This document shows, piece by piece, positions 14,622 through 21,924 of a stretch of DNA of 23,391 nucleotides. The notes under the pieces were generated by a model. It was not told the DNA's origin, ran no database searches, and was given only the letters and a program-made list of their open reading frames with translations. Source of the DNA: Candidatus Neomicrothrix sp. UBA2974 (GTDB taxonomy: Bacteria > Actinomycetota > Acidimicrobiia > Acidimicrobiales > MedAcidi-G1). The stretch covers positions 2,498-25,888 of the forward strand of contig DEAU01000020.1 of the NCBI GenBank assembly GCA_002348705.1. The letters are read 5' to 3'. Both the position numbers and the translations under genes were made by a program. Position 1 is the stretch's first letter. The number at the start of each line of letters is the position of its first letter.

Positions 14622-15635
14622 ATGGCCATTAGGGCTGAGTACATCTGGATAGACGGCACCGTTCCGCTGCCATACGTCCGCTCCAAGACCAAGATCATCA
14701 ACGACGCCTCCAACCTCCCGATCTGGGGTTTCGACGGTTCGAGCACCAACCAGGCGCCTGGTGACAACTCGGATTGCGTTTTACGGCCGGTGTTTTCCTG
14801 CCCAGACCCGATTCGCGGCGGCGACGACATCCTTGTTTTGTGCGAGGTGCTCCTGCCTGACGGAAACATGACCCCACACCCATCCAACACGCGAGCGGCT
14901 TGCGTTGAGGTATATGAGAAGTACGCCGATCAGGAGCCACTTTTCGGGATCGAGCAGGAGTACACGTTTTTCCTTGAGGGTCGTCCGTTGGGTTGGCCTG
15001 TTGAGGGTTATCCGGCCCCGCAAGGGCCCTACTACTGCGGTGTAGGTGCCATCGAAATCGCGGGTCGGGACATCGTCGAGGCCCATACAAAGGCCTGCAT
15101 GGATGCTGGTCTGGCTATTTCGGGCACCAACGCCGAGGTGATGCTCGGCCAATGGGAGTTCCAGATCGGTCCTTGTAGCACGGTGTCAGTGGCCGATCAG
15201 GTCTGGATGGCTCGGTACCTGCTTTATCGCATCGCCGAGAACTTCGGCGTGGATGCTTCGGTTGCAGCAAAGCCCATCAAGGGCGACTGGAACGGCGCAG
15301 GTGCACACACGAACTTTTCCACGAACGCGATGCGTGAAGGCTATGAAGCCATAATCGCGGCATGTGAGTCCCTCGGTGCTGACGGAAAGCCGGCAGAGCA
15401 CATTGCTGGCTACGGCTTGGGCTCCGAGGAGCGGCTCACCGGGGCCCACGAGACCCAGCGTTTCGATCAGTTCAGCTATGGCGTTTCCGACAGGGGCGCT
15501 TCGATCCGGATCCCATGGCAGGTGCATCTGGACCAGAAGGGCTATATCGAAGATCGGCGCCCAAATGCCAACATGGATCCCTATGTGGTCACGCGATTGA
15601 TCACCAACACCTGTTGCGAGGCCCTAGCTAGTTGA
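14622..15635 (+). CDS. glnII: Type II (eukaryotic-type) glutamine synthetase
   Basis: The 337-residue enzyme has the compact GSII form: AEYIWIDGTVPLPYVRSKTK at the start, WGFDGSSTNQAPGDNSD (beta-grasp), LFGIEQEYTFF (metal site), GQWEFQIGP, KGDWNGAGAHTNFST (substrate loop), and ASIRIPWQV...YIEDRRPNANMDPY at the C-terminus. GSII occurs in Rhizobiales and in actinobacteria such as Streptomyces, where it is under GlnR control. The ATG is preceded by GAAAGGGA (14607-14614), seven bases before the start. It is divergent from the GSI gene and shares the candidate GlnR box. A hairpin region follows the stop. Confidence 0.96.
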   Translation: MAIRAEYIWIDGTVPLPYVRSKTKIINDASNLPIWGFDGSSTNQAPGDNSDCVLRPVFSCPDPIRGGDDILVLCEVLLPDGNMTPHPSNTRAACVEVYEKYADQEPLFGIEQEYTFFLEGRPLGWPVEGYPAPQGPYYCGVGAIEIAGRDIVEAHTKACMDAGLAISGTNAEVMLGQWEFQIGPCSTVSVADQVWMARYLLYRIAENFGVDASVAAKPIKGDWNGAGAHTNFSTNAMREGYEAIIAACESLGADGKPAEHIAGYGLGSEERLTGAHETQRFDQFSYGVSDRGASIRIPWQVHLDQKGYIEDRRPNANMDPYVVTRLITNTCCEALAS

Positions 15636-15637
15636 CT

Positions 15638-15681
15638 CAGAGATTGGTTGATAGGAACGTTTACCGGAAGGTAATTCTCTG
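15638..15681 (+). terminator. Nested hairpin after glnII, weak terminator candidate
   Basis: CAGAGA (15638-15643) pairs with TCTCTG (15676-15681), and inside it TTACC-GGAA-GGTAA (15661-15674) is a perfect 5-bp stem with a GNRA-type tetraloop. Only a short T-poor tail follows, so it is not a classical rho-independent terminator; it could stabilise the transcript 3' end. Confidence 0.35.
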
Positions 15682-15708
15682 TTAGGAAACTAAATCAACG
15701 ATGACCAA

Positions 15709-17286
15709 ATGCCCGACCTAGGGGCCGCTCAGTCGAAGGTCTCGACGGAGCGCCGATGGCATGAACTCGATGCCCTGAGGGCTTTCGCCATGCTGCTCGG
15801 AATCGGTCTGCATACTTCGTTGGCCTTTTTTCCCTCCTTCTGGCCCGTTCAGGACGAGGAGGCCAGTTTCGGTGGCCCCTTCGACGAGTTCCTGATCGGT
15901 GTCCACGGTTTTCGGATGCCATTGTTCTTTTTACTGAGCGGATTCTTCACCGCAATGCTCTGGAGAAGGCGCGGCACGAAGCCGCTCGTGTACCACCGGG
16001 TGCGCAGAATCGTGCTACCTCTGGCTCTCGGCTTGGTGACGATCGTTCCAGCGGTTGACTGGGTATCCGAGCGGGGTATCGAGTCAGGTACCGAGAAATG
16101 GGCGATGACTGCAGCTGAACAGGGAGACATCTGGCTTCCAATCATGCTGAACCAACCCGAAGCCATACATGTGGCGGTCACTAGCGGTGCCCATGTAGAT
16201 GCACGTGGCGATGACAAAGGCACGCCGCTGCACCTGGCGGCCTTCATGGGCCTCCCCGACGTGGCAGAAGTTTTGCTTGAAAATGGGGCTGATTACAGCC
16301 TCAAGAACGTGCATGGATCGACACCTCTTGAAGTTGCCGTCTGGGTGGGCAGATCAGATGTCGCCGACGTGTTCGTGGAGAGTGGTGCTGTCGATATCCG
16401 CGCTGACGGTCAGCAGTGGCACGACATCGACTGGTATGGAGATGGTGCAGAATTCGTCCAGGCCGTGCTTGACCTACCGGCAGTCGATGACGAGATAGGG
16501 CTCGATTCCTGGGTCGATCAGTTCCACCATCTGTGGTTTCTCTGGTTCCTCGCCTGGCTGGTTGCCGGTTTTTCCCTTTTGGCGCCCTTGGTGTCCCGGC
16601 TGGGACACGTATGCACTTCGGTTGATTTTCATCGACGCCTGCTCTGGATTGCGTTCCCTTTGACGCTCTTTTTCCACTTGCAGATGGGCAATGGTGGCGA
16701 GTCTCGGACCTTTGGGCCCGACACCTCGACCGGCCTGCTTCCGGCAGCACACGTCTTCCTCTACTACGCCATTTTTTTTGGGTACGGCGCTGCGGCCTAT
16801 GGCGCCCGGACCAGCGATGGGGAACCACTGATCGACCGGCTAGGGCGGTACTGGAAGGTGGGACTGCCTGTATCGGTGGTGCTGGTCTTTCCCTTTGCTG
16901 CAGGAATGACCTTCGAAGGCGGCGACTGGTTTGTGGCAGCAACCTTGCAGGTGCTCTACGCGTGGGGCATGGCTTTTGGCCTGATGGGGCTTTTTCGCCA
17001 CTTCCTTTCCGAGGAGCGCTACTGGGTGCGTTACTTGTCTGACGCCTCGTACTGGATGTACCTCGTACACCTGCCGCTTGTGATCCTCGCTCAAGACTGG
17101 ATCCGCGAATGGGAGACCTCACGACTCCTGAAGTTCCTGACCATCTGTTGGGGTGTGAGTGGAGTGCTCCTGGTTACCTACCGCTACTTGGTGCGCTACA
17201 CCCGCGTTGGTGTCCTCCTGAATGGTCCTCGGACTCGTCCGGGTGCAGACCCGACCGTTGCCTCTTCTAATTCGGTATTGCCCTGA
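15709..17286 (+). CDS. Acyltransferase-3/OpgC-like membrane protein with internal ankyrin repeats
   Basis: The 525-residue protein opens with RRWHELDALRAFAMLLGIGLH, where the Arg and His (about 24 and 35) match the conserved acyltransferase-3 motif, then FRMPLFFLLSGFFTAML and the RRI...P motif. Residues about 150-230 are soluble and contain ankyrin-like repeats (GTPLHLAAFMGLPDVAEVLL, GADYSLKN, GSTPLEVAVWVGRSDVADV). After this the polytopic membrane region resumes (about 275-500) with WFLWFLAWL, ASYWMYLVHLPLV and other helices typical of OpgC/MdoC succinyl- or acetyltransferases. The enzyme should transfer acyl groups to a glycan or lipid at the membrane. No glycan biosynthesis genes adjoin it. 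The start has only weak support. Confidence 0.85.
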   Translation: MPDLGAAQSKVSTERRWHELDALRAFAMLLGIGLHTSLAFFPSFWPVQDEEASFGGPFDEFLIGVHGFRMPLFFLLSGFFTAMLWRRRGTKPLVYHRVRRIVLPLALGLVTIVPAVDWVSERGIESGTEKWAMTAAEQGDIWLPIMLNQPEAIHVAVTSGAHVDARGDDKGTPLHLAAFMGLPDVAEVLLENGADYSLKNVHGSTPLEVAVWVGRSDVADVFVESGAVDIRADGQQWHDIDWYGDGAEFVQAVLDLPAVDDEIGLDSWVDQFHHLWFLWFLAWLVAGFSLLAPLVSRLGHVCTSVDFHRRLLWIAFPLTLFFHLQMGNGGESRTFGPDTSTGLLPAAHVFLYYAIFFGYGAAAYGARTSDGEPLIDRLGRYWKVGLPVSVVLVFPFAAGMTFEGGDWFVAATLQVLYAWGMAFGLMGLFRHFLSEERYWVRYLSDASYWMYLVHLPLVILAQDWIREWETSRLLKFLTICWGVSGVLLVTYRYLVRYTRVGVLLNGPRTRPGADPTVASSNSVLP

Positions 17287-17391
17287 CCATTTTCAATAGA
17301 GCGGAACCAGCACCGCGATCCAACATCGCGTTGAGCACAGACATTGGCCCCTGTCGGGATGGGCGAGGGAGCACGTCGATACGCTGCGGCG

Positions 17392-19098
17392 ATGAACCAG
17401 GTCCGCCTTGCGCTGGTCCAGATAGACACCGTGGTGGGAGACCTCTCGGGCAACGTCCGACGAGTACTCGACACACTCGACGAGGTTGCTGACTGCGACA
17501 TAGCGCTTTACCCGGAGATGACGATCACCGGCTATCCGCTCGAGGATTTGGTTCATAAGCCCGGGTTTGTGGCTCGTAGCTGTGCCGCCATGGAGGAGTT
17601 AGCGGCTGCCAGCGGTTCGTGCGCTTTGGTGGTGGGCTTTGCTGATCATGGACCGGAAGGTCTCGATGGCCCTGCCCACAACGCAGTGGCTGTGTGCCAC
17701 GGAGGTCGAATTGCCGGCACCTATCACAAAGAGTGCCTACCCACGTACGACGTCTTCGACGAAGGCCGCGACTACGCACCAGGATCTGGTCCACTTCGCC
17801 TGTTCGAAGTTGGTGGTACCCGGGTAGGCATCGCAATTTGCGAGGACCTCTGGATCCCTGGTGGCCCGGTCGAACGCCTGGTCGCCGGTGGCGCTGACCT
17901 GCTCGTCACCGTTAACGGTTCCCCCTATCACTCGGGTAAACAGGAGGCCCGTGAAGCGGTAGTGACCGCTACGGCGACCTCGTCTGGTCGACCGGTGGCC
18001 TACCTGAACTTGGTCGGCGGACAGGATCAACTGGTGTTCGACGGAGGTTCGATGGTCGCTGATCCATCCGGCCGAATCCTCGCTCGTGGACCCAGATTCA
18101 CCGAGGCCCTCGTGAAGGTCGACCTGGATGTGCCGATCCACGACAGGCCTACCGACGGAGCCGCCCTTGAGGTGGTGAAGGTATCGCCGGCCGTGAAGCG
18201 TGACGACCATGTTGCTGTTCCAGTTGTGGCTCAACTAGATGAGGACGCCGAACTCTACGAGGCACTCGTAACAGCGACTCGCGACTACGTGGTGAAGAAC
18301 GGCTTCACCGATGTCTGCTTGGGACTCTCCGGAGGTGTGGATTCAGCGTTAGTTGCCACGATCGCAGTTGACGCCCTCGGCGCTGACCGGGTTCACGCAG
18401 TCCTCATGCCGTCTCGCTACTCCAGCGAACATTCGGTAGCCGATGCCGAGGCGCTTGCGGCTGCCCAGGGAATCGACGTCAACACCTTGACGATTGAACC
18501 GGCGCACGCTGCAGTTTCAGAGATCCTGACAGCGTCGGTCGATGGCGGCCCGACGGGCCTGACTGACGAAAACCTCCAATCCCGTATTCGTGGAGTGCTC
18601 CTGATGGCCTTGTCTAACGCCTGCGGTTGGATGGTTCTTACTACCGGAAACAAGAGCGAATCAGCCGTCGGATTCTCCACTCTCTACGGCGACACAGCCG
18701 GCGCCTATGCCGTAATCAAAGACGTCTACAAGACTCGTGTATATGACCTTTGCCTTTGGCGTAATTCTAGGGAAATAGGTATCGACGGGAATCCGGTGGT
18801 GCCAGAGGAGATCTTGTTAAAGGCCCCATCGGCCGAACTCCGTCCCGACCAGCGTGACGATCAAAGTCTTCCGCCATACGACGTATTGGATCCGCTTCTT
18901 GAGGCCTACATCGAAGGTGATCGGACTCGGGCCGAATTGATATCTGACGGTCACGATCCGGACCTGGTCGACCGGGTTGTTCGATTGGTTGACGCCGCCG
19001 AGTTCAAACGTCGACAGACTCCTCTAGGCCCGAAGGTCACTACCAAGGGCTTCGGTCGGGACCGGCGTATGCCCATCGTTAACCACTTCCAAGGATGA
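17392..19098 (+). CDS. nadE: Glutamine-dependent NAD(+) synthetase
   Basis: The 568-residue two-domain enzyme makes NAD+ from deamido-NAD+ with ammonia from glutamine. The N-terminal nitrilase-fold glutaminase has the Glu-Lys-Cys triad: E42 (YPEMTITGYP), K113 (YHKECLPTYD) and C150 (AICEDLW). The C-terminal synthetase has the ATP pyrophosphatase motif SGGVDS (313-318), then TTGNKSESAVGFSTLYGD and YDLCLWRN. I chose ATG 17392 because the hydrolase strand VRLALVQID starts just after it; ATG 17359 would add 11 residues. No Shine-Dalgarno is evident. The stop overlaps the next start (ATGA at 19095-19098), so the downstream gene is translationally coupled. Confidence 0.96.
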   Translation: MNQVRLALVQIDTVVGDLSGNVRRVLDTLDEVADCDIALYPEMTITGYPLEDLVHKPGFVARSCAAMEELAAASGSCALVVGFADHGPEGLDGPAHNAVAVCHGGRIAGTYHKECLPTYDVFDEGRDYAPGSGPLRLFEVGGTRVGIAICEDLWIPGGPVERLVAGGADLLVTVNGSPYHSGKQEAREAVVTATATSSGRPVAYLNLVGGQDQLVFDGGSMVADPSGRILARGPRFTEALVKVDLDVPIHDRPTDGAALEVVKVSPAVKRDDHVAVPVVAQLDEDAELYEALVTATRDYVVKNGFTDVCLGLSGGVDSALVATIAVDALGADRVHAVLMPSRYSSEHSVADAEALAAAQGIDVNTLTIEPAHAAVSEILTASVDGGPTGLTDENLQSRIRGVLLMALSNACGWMVLTTGNKSESAVGFSTLYGDTAGAYAVIKDVYKTRVYDLCLWRNSREIGIDGNPVVPEEILLKAPSAELRPDQRDDQSLPPYDVLDPLLEAYIEGDRTRAELISDGHDPDLVDRVVRLVDAAEFKRRQTPLGPKVTTKGFGRDRRMPIVNHFQG

Positions 19099-19562
19099 CA
19101 AGGGTGCCCTACCAGCAGCGGTCTGATGATGTTCCGCCCTTAGAGGCACTAACGGTGGAGGAGGGCGTGCATGAGTTCACGCAACTGGCAGAGCTTTGTG
19201 ACGCGCTGGCCACACACCTGAGTGGGTGGTCTACCGACGGGGCCGATCCGGCTTCTTCAGGAGCAATGGCTTCGCTGTCCACGCGTTTGTCAGAGCACGC
19301 CGGGTGGTGGCGGGACAGAATCCCAGAATCCGTCCTGCTTGAAGAAATCCGTCGTGACGCGTCTGGCTCGTCCCGCTTGTCGGATGTTTTGGCGCACCTC
19401 GATGTCAATCCGCCAGACCGGACAGCCGCTGTCGGCCCGATTCTGGATGACCTGGTGACTCATCTTCTGGGCTTAGCCAAACGGATGTCATCGATTGGCG
19501 ATGGTCCAGCACGGCGAGTGGTTCGGCTCGTTCTGGCTGATCTTGAAGATCGTCCGACCTGA
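19095..19562 (+). CDS. Hypothetical helical protein coupled to nadE
   Basis: The 155-residue product starts inside the nadE stop (ATGA overlap). It looks all-helical, with four predicted amphipathic segments: about 18-45 (VEEGVHEFTQLAELCDALAT), 55-80 (SLSTRLSEHAGWWRDRI), 85-102 and 115-150 (VGPILDDLVTHLLGLAKRM). The layout, with ExxH-like and HAGWW elements, recalls ferritin-like four-helix bundles, but a full set of metal ligands is not seen, so I do not assign a function. Overlap with nadE suggests co-expression, which does not by itself show a role in NAD synthesis. Confidence 0.7.
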   Translation: MTRVPYQQRSDDVPPLEALTVEEGVHEFTQLAELCDALATHLSGWSTDGADPASSGAMASLSTRLSEHAGWWRDRIPESVLLEEIRRDASGSSRLSDVLAHLDVNPPDRTAAVGPILDDLVTHLLGLAKRMSSIGDGPARRVVRLVLADLEDRPT

Positions 19563-19869
19563 GTTGAGTTTTTGAATGGTTCCGCTCTGGGGGCTTGGTA
19601 TTAATCGGGTTTCTCGATAACGACACCATCCCACCTACGGCGGGCATCCGTAATCGATCGGTTTGAACTTTTAATGATTCGTGACGATGGTCACCTTTTG
19701 GCGTTGTGGTCCGTAGGGCCGTGGATAAGGTGACCAGCGATCGGGGGGAGGGGTGGCAGTGAAGCCTCTTACCCGCCGGCTGAGTTGATGAGTTGACAGA
19801 TGAACGATTCGGTGAACGCCCACCCGGGTAACGGGAATCGGCGTTCCCCCGGCTGGAGGAGACACCAGG
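19563..19869 (+). other. Non-coding leader region upstream of the sigma factor gene
   Basis: No convincing gene is present in these 307 bases. The region contains a long inverted repeat (19688-19736), a purine-rich run (GGGGGGAGGGG, near 19743), a small perfect hairpin GGGAA-TCGGCG-TTCCC (19833-19848), and a strong GGAGGA Shine-Dalgarno (near 19855) for the GTG at 19870. It probably holds the promoter and 5' leader of the primary sigma factor gene. Confidence 0.6.
19688..19736. promoter_or_regulatory. 10-bp inverted repeat with nested hairpin in the rpoD leader
   Basis: TGGTCACCTT (19688-19697) and AAGGTGACCA (19727-19736) are perfectly complementary. Inside, GGTCC (19708-19712) can pair with GGGCC (19716-19720) with one G-U pair, giving a two-storey hairpin. 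It sits about 130 bases before the sigma factor start. It could be an operator or a structured 5' leader; no known riboswitch class is recognised. Confidence 0.45.
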
Positions 19870-20805
19870 GTGGCCAAGGAGCGGGTCGAACGGGACGAGG
19901 AAGACCTCGTCCGGCTGTATCTCACCGACATCGGGCAGTACCCGCTGCTCACCAAGGAGGGCGAGGTTCGACTTGCCCAACAGATCGAAGCTGGTACTGA
20001 GGCTCGAGCCGAGTTAGCTGCCAAGGGAGACGACCTGGCACCGGCCCGACGTCGTGAGTTGAAGCGCAACTTAAAGAGGGGCGAGGAGGCCGAGCGGACT
20101 TTCGTCCAGTCGAACCTTCGGCTCGTAGTTTCGATTGCCAAGAAGTACCAAGCCTCAGGGCTTCCACTACTTGATCTCATACAGGAGGGCAACCTCGGCC
20201 TGATGCACGCCGTCGAGAAGTTCGATTGGCGCAAGGGCTTTAAGTTCTCCACATACGCCACGTGGTGGATCCGTCAGGCGATCACTCGAGCCATGGCCGA
20301 CCAGGCCCGCACGATCCGCATCCCCGTCCACATGGTGGAGGTCATCAACAAGCTCGCGCGAGTGCAGCGCCAGATGCTGCAGGACCTCGGCCGCGAGCCG
20401 ACTCCGGAAGAGCTCTCCAAGGAGTTGGACATGACCCCGGAGAAGGTCATCGAGGTGCAGAAGTACGGCCGCGAGCCGATCTCGCTGCACACCCCGCTCG
20501 GCGAAGATGGTGACAGCGAATTCGGTGACCTCATCGAGGACACCGAGGCGGTCGTCCCCGCTGACGCGGTCGGCTTCACGATGCTGCAGCGTCAGCTGGA
20601 GTCGCTGCTGGACTCGCTCTCGGAGCGCGAGGCGGGTGTGATCCGCATGCGCTTCGGCCTGGGTGACGGACAGCCCAAGACGCTGGATCAGATCGGCGAC
20701 ACCTTCGGTGTCACGCGTGAGCGGATCCGCCAGATCGAGTCCAAGACGATGGCCAAGCTGCGTCACCCCTCGCGCTCGCAGTCGCTGCGGGACTACCTCG
20801 AGTGA
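19870..20805 (+). CDS. rpoD: Primary RNA polymerase sigma factor, hybrid of two genomes
   Basis: The 311-residue sigma-70 protein has region 1.2 (VRLYLTDIGQYPLLTKEGE), region 2 (NLRLVVSIAKKY, GFKFSTYATWWIRQAITRA), region 3 (IPVHMVEVINKLARVQRQ) and region 4 with its helix-turn-helix (VTRERIRQIESKTMAKLRHP). GTG 19870 follows a strong GGAGGA. The long acidic N-terminus of Microbacteriaceae homologues is absent. Codon use changes sharply inside the gene: 12 of 40 codons end in A/T at 20101-20220, but only 3 of 40 at 20308-20427. From there the protein reads as I know it from Microbacterium sigma factors. The frame stays open because the joined stretch is highly conserved. The stop overlaps the next GTG (20802-20805). 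Confidence 0.9.
   Translation: MAKERVERDEEDLVRLYLTDIGQYPLLTKEGEVRLAQQIEAGTEARAELAAKGDDLAPARRRELKRNLKRGEEAERTFVQSNLRLVVSIAKKYQASGLPLLDLIQEGNLGLMHAVEKFDWRKGFKFSTYATWWIRQAITRAMADQARTIRIPVHMVEVINKLARVQRQMLQDLGREPTPEELSKELDMTPEKVIEVQKYGREPISLHTPLGEDGDSEFGDLIEDTEAVVPADAVGFTMLQRQLESLLDSLSEREAGVIRMRFGLGDGQPKTLDQIGDTFGVTRERIRQIESKTMAKLRHPSRSQSLRDYLE
20240..20310. other. Probable chimeric junction within rpoD
   Basis: Codons such as GAT, TTT, ACA, CGT, ACT and CGA persist up to about 20289; from about 20308 nearly every codon ends in G or C, and this continues through all downstream genes. The segment encodes sigma region 2.3-3.0, among the most conserved DNA in any bacterial genome, which is where an assembler can cross between genomes. 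An ancient recombination is the alternative. Confidence 0.75.
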
Positions 20806-21500
20806 GCGACGCGCCGAACGACGGCAAGGCCCTCACGACCACGATCGACGGGGAGGCCTTCGCCCGCATCCCGATTCGCACGCGCGTCGTGATGCCCGGC
20901 GATGATCTCGAGGAGTTCATCCGCGAGTATGCGGCGGGCGTGGTGCGCGAGGGCGACATCCTCTTCGTCACCGAGAAGATCGTGGCGATCACCCAGGGGC
21001 GGTCCTACCCCCTCGAGGAGATCAGGCCGCGCCGGCTCGCGCGTCTCTTGTCGCGGTTCGTTGTGCGGACGCCGTACGGCATCGGCCTGGGCATGCCGGA
21101 AACCATGGAGATGGCGCTCCGAGAATGCGGAACCCTGCGCATCCTGTTTGCGGCGGGCGTCTCAGCGGTGACGAAGCTCGTCGGACGTCGCGGCGATTTC
21201 TATCGCATCGCCGGCGATAAGGCACGCGCGATCGACGGTCCGACCCCCGGGACGATCCCGCCCTACAACAGGGCGGTCGTCCTCGGCCCAGAGCGACCTG
21301 GCGACGTCGCCGTCCAGCTGCAGGGTCTGCTGGGGATCCCCGCGCAGGTCGCGGTGGTCGACATCAACGACATCGGAGGCAACGTCCTCGGCTCCACGCT
21401 CTCTCGCGACGAGGAGCGGCGCCTGGTGGCGATCCTGTCCGACAATCCGCTCGGACAGGGGCACCAGTCGACGCCGCTCGGGATCGTCCGCCCGGCCTGA
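20802..21500 (+). CDS. Coenzyme F420-0:L-glutamate ligase-like protein (CofE family)
   Basis: The 232-residue protein resembles the CofE/FbiB N-terminal family: IPIRTRVVMPGDDLEEFI, GDILFVTEKIVAITQGRS (the nucleotide- and metal-binding strand-loop), and a late VAVVDINDIGGNVLG segment. Classical members add glutamate to F420-0. Microbacteriaceae carry this lone homologue beside the sigma factor gene without other F420 genes that I know of, so its substrate is uncertain. It starts with GTG overlapping the rpoD stop by four bases, showing co-translation. Codon use is uniformly GC-rich, matching the downstream genes and not the first 20 kb. Confidence 0.8.
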   Translation: MSDAPNDGKALTTTIDGEAFARIPIRTRVVMPGDDLEEFIREYAAGVVREGDILFVTEKIVAITQGRSYPLEEIRPRRLARLLSRFVVRTPYGIGLGMPETMEMALRECGTLRILFAAGVSAVTKLVGRRGDFYRIAGDKARAIDGPTPGTIPPYNRAVVLGPERPGDVAVQLQGLLGIPAQVAVVDINDIGGNVLGSTLSRDEERRLVAILSDNPLGQGHQSTPLGIVRPA

Positions 21501-21535
21501 GCGGGCTGATCCCGGACGGCGTCGCGCGGGATTCG

Positions 21536-21760
21536 TCAGTCCTCGTCGACGAGGCGCGCGGTCTCGTCGTGCCATGACGTGGCGACTTCGCGCAGCTTGT
21601 CCTCGTACTTGCGCCCGTGGTGCGCGCAGAACAGCAGTTCGCTGCCGTTGACCTCTGCGGCGATATAGGCCTGCGCTCCGCAGGAGTCGCATCGGTCCGC
21701 CGCCGTCAGACGGTAGTCGAGGACGGCGGCCGGGTCGGTGGGTGTCGAAATCGAGCTCAT
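21536..21760 (-). CDS. Small zinc-binding protein (DUF7455 type)
   Basis: This 74-residue protein has a probable zinc site built from CDSCG and FCAHHG (Cys-x2-Cys and Cys-x2-His), with LTAADRCDSCGAQAYIAA at its core and a basic-acidic helical tail. The function is unknown. In actinobacteria it is commonly encoded between the primary sigma factor and the topoisomerase IV genes, exactly as here. GAGGAGGGA precedes the ATG at 21760 by a good distance. It is divergent from parE and convergent with the CofE-like gene. Confidence 0.88.
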   Translation of the reverse strand: MSSISTPTDPAAVLDYRLTAADRCDSCGAQAYIAAEVNGSELLFCAHHGRKYEDKLREVATSWHDETARLVDED

Positions 21761-21910
21761 GTCGGTCCCTCCTCGAACGGTCGATCGATCGTGTCGTATA
21801 AGACAACCACGGCTTTGTTTCGAGAATGCCGCGAGAAGGTCACAGTTCGCTCACCGCGTACGGCCGCGGGTTCGCTCGTGTGTCACCCCGGCGCGCGGTG
21901 GTGTCGGGGA

Positions 21911-21916
21911 TATCCT
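21911..21916 (+). promoter_or_regulatory. Candidate -10 box for leaderless parE transcript
   Basis: TATCCT fits the actinobacterial TAnnnT pattern and ends 8 bases before the GTG at 21925, a spacing that would place the transcription start at or next to the start codon. No Shine-Dalgarno is visible there, which agrees with a leaderless mRNA. No clear -35 is seen. Confidence 0.4.
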
Positions 21917-21924
21917 TGGACGCT

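Noticed and set aside
16301..17122. Minus-strand open frame of 273 codons opposite the acyltransferase gene
   Set aside because: Low-complexity Arg/Pro/Ser product without recognisable motifs, antisense to a clear membrane-protein gene.
20167..20766. Minus-strand open frame opposite rpoD
   Set aside because: Antisense to a highly conserved sigma factor; the product has no domain of its own.
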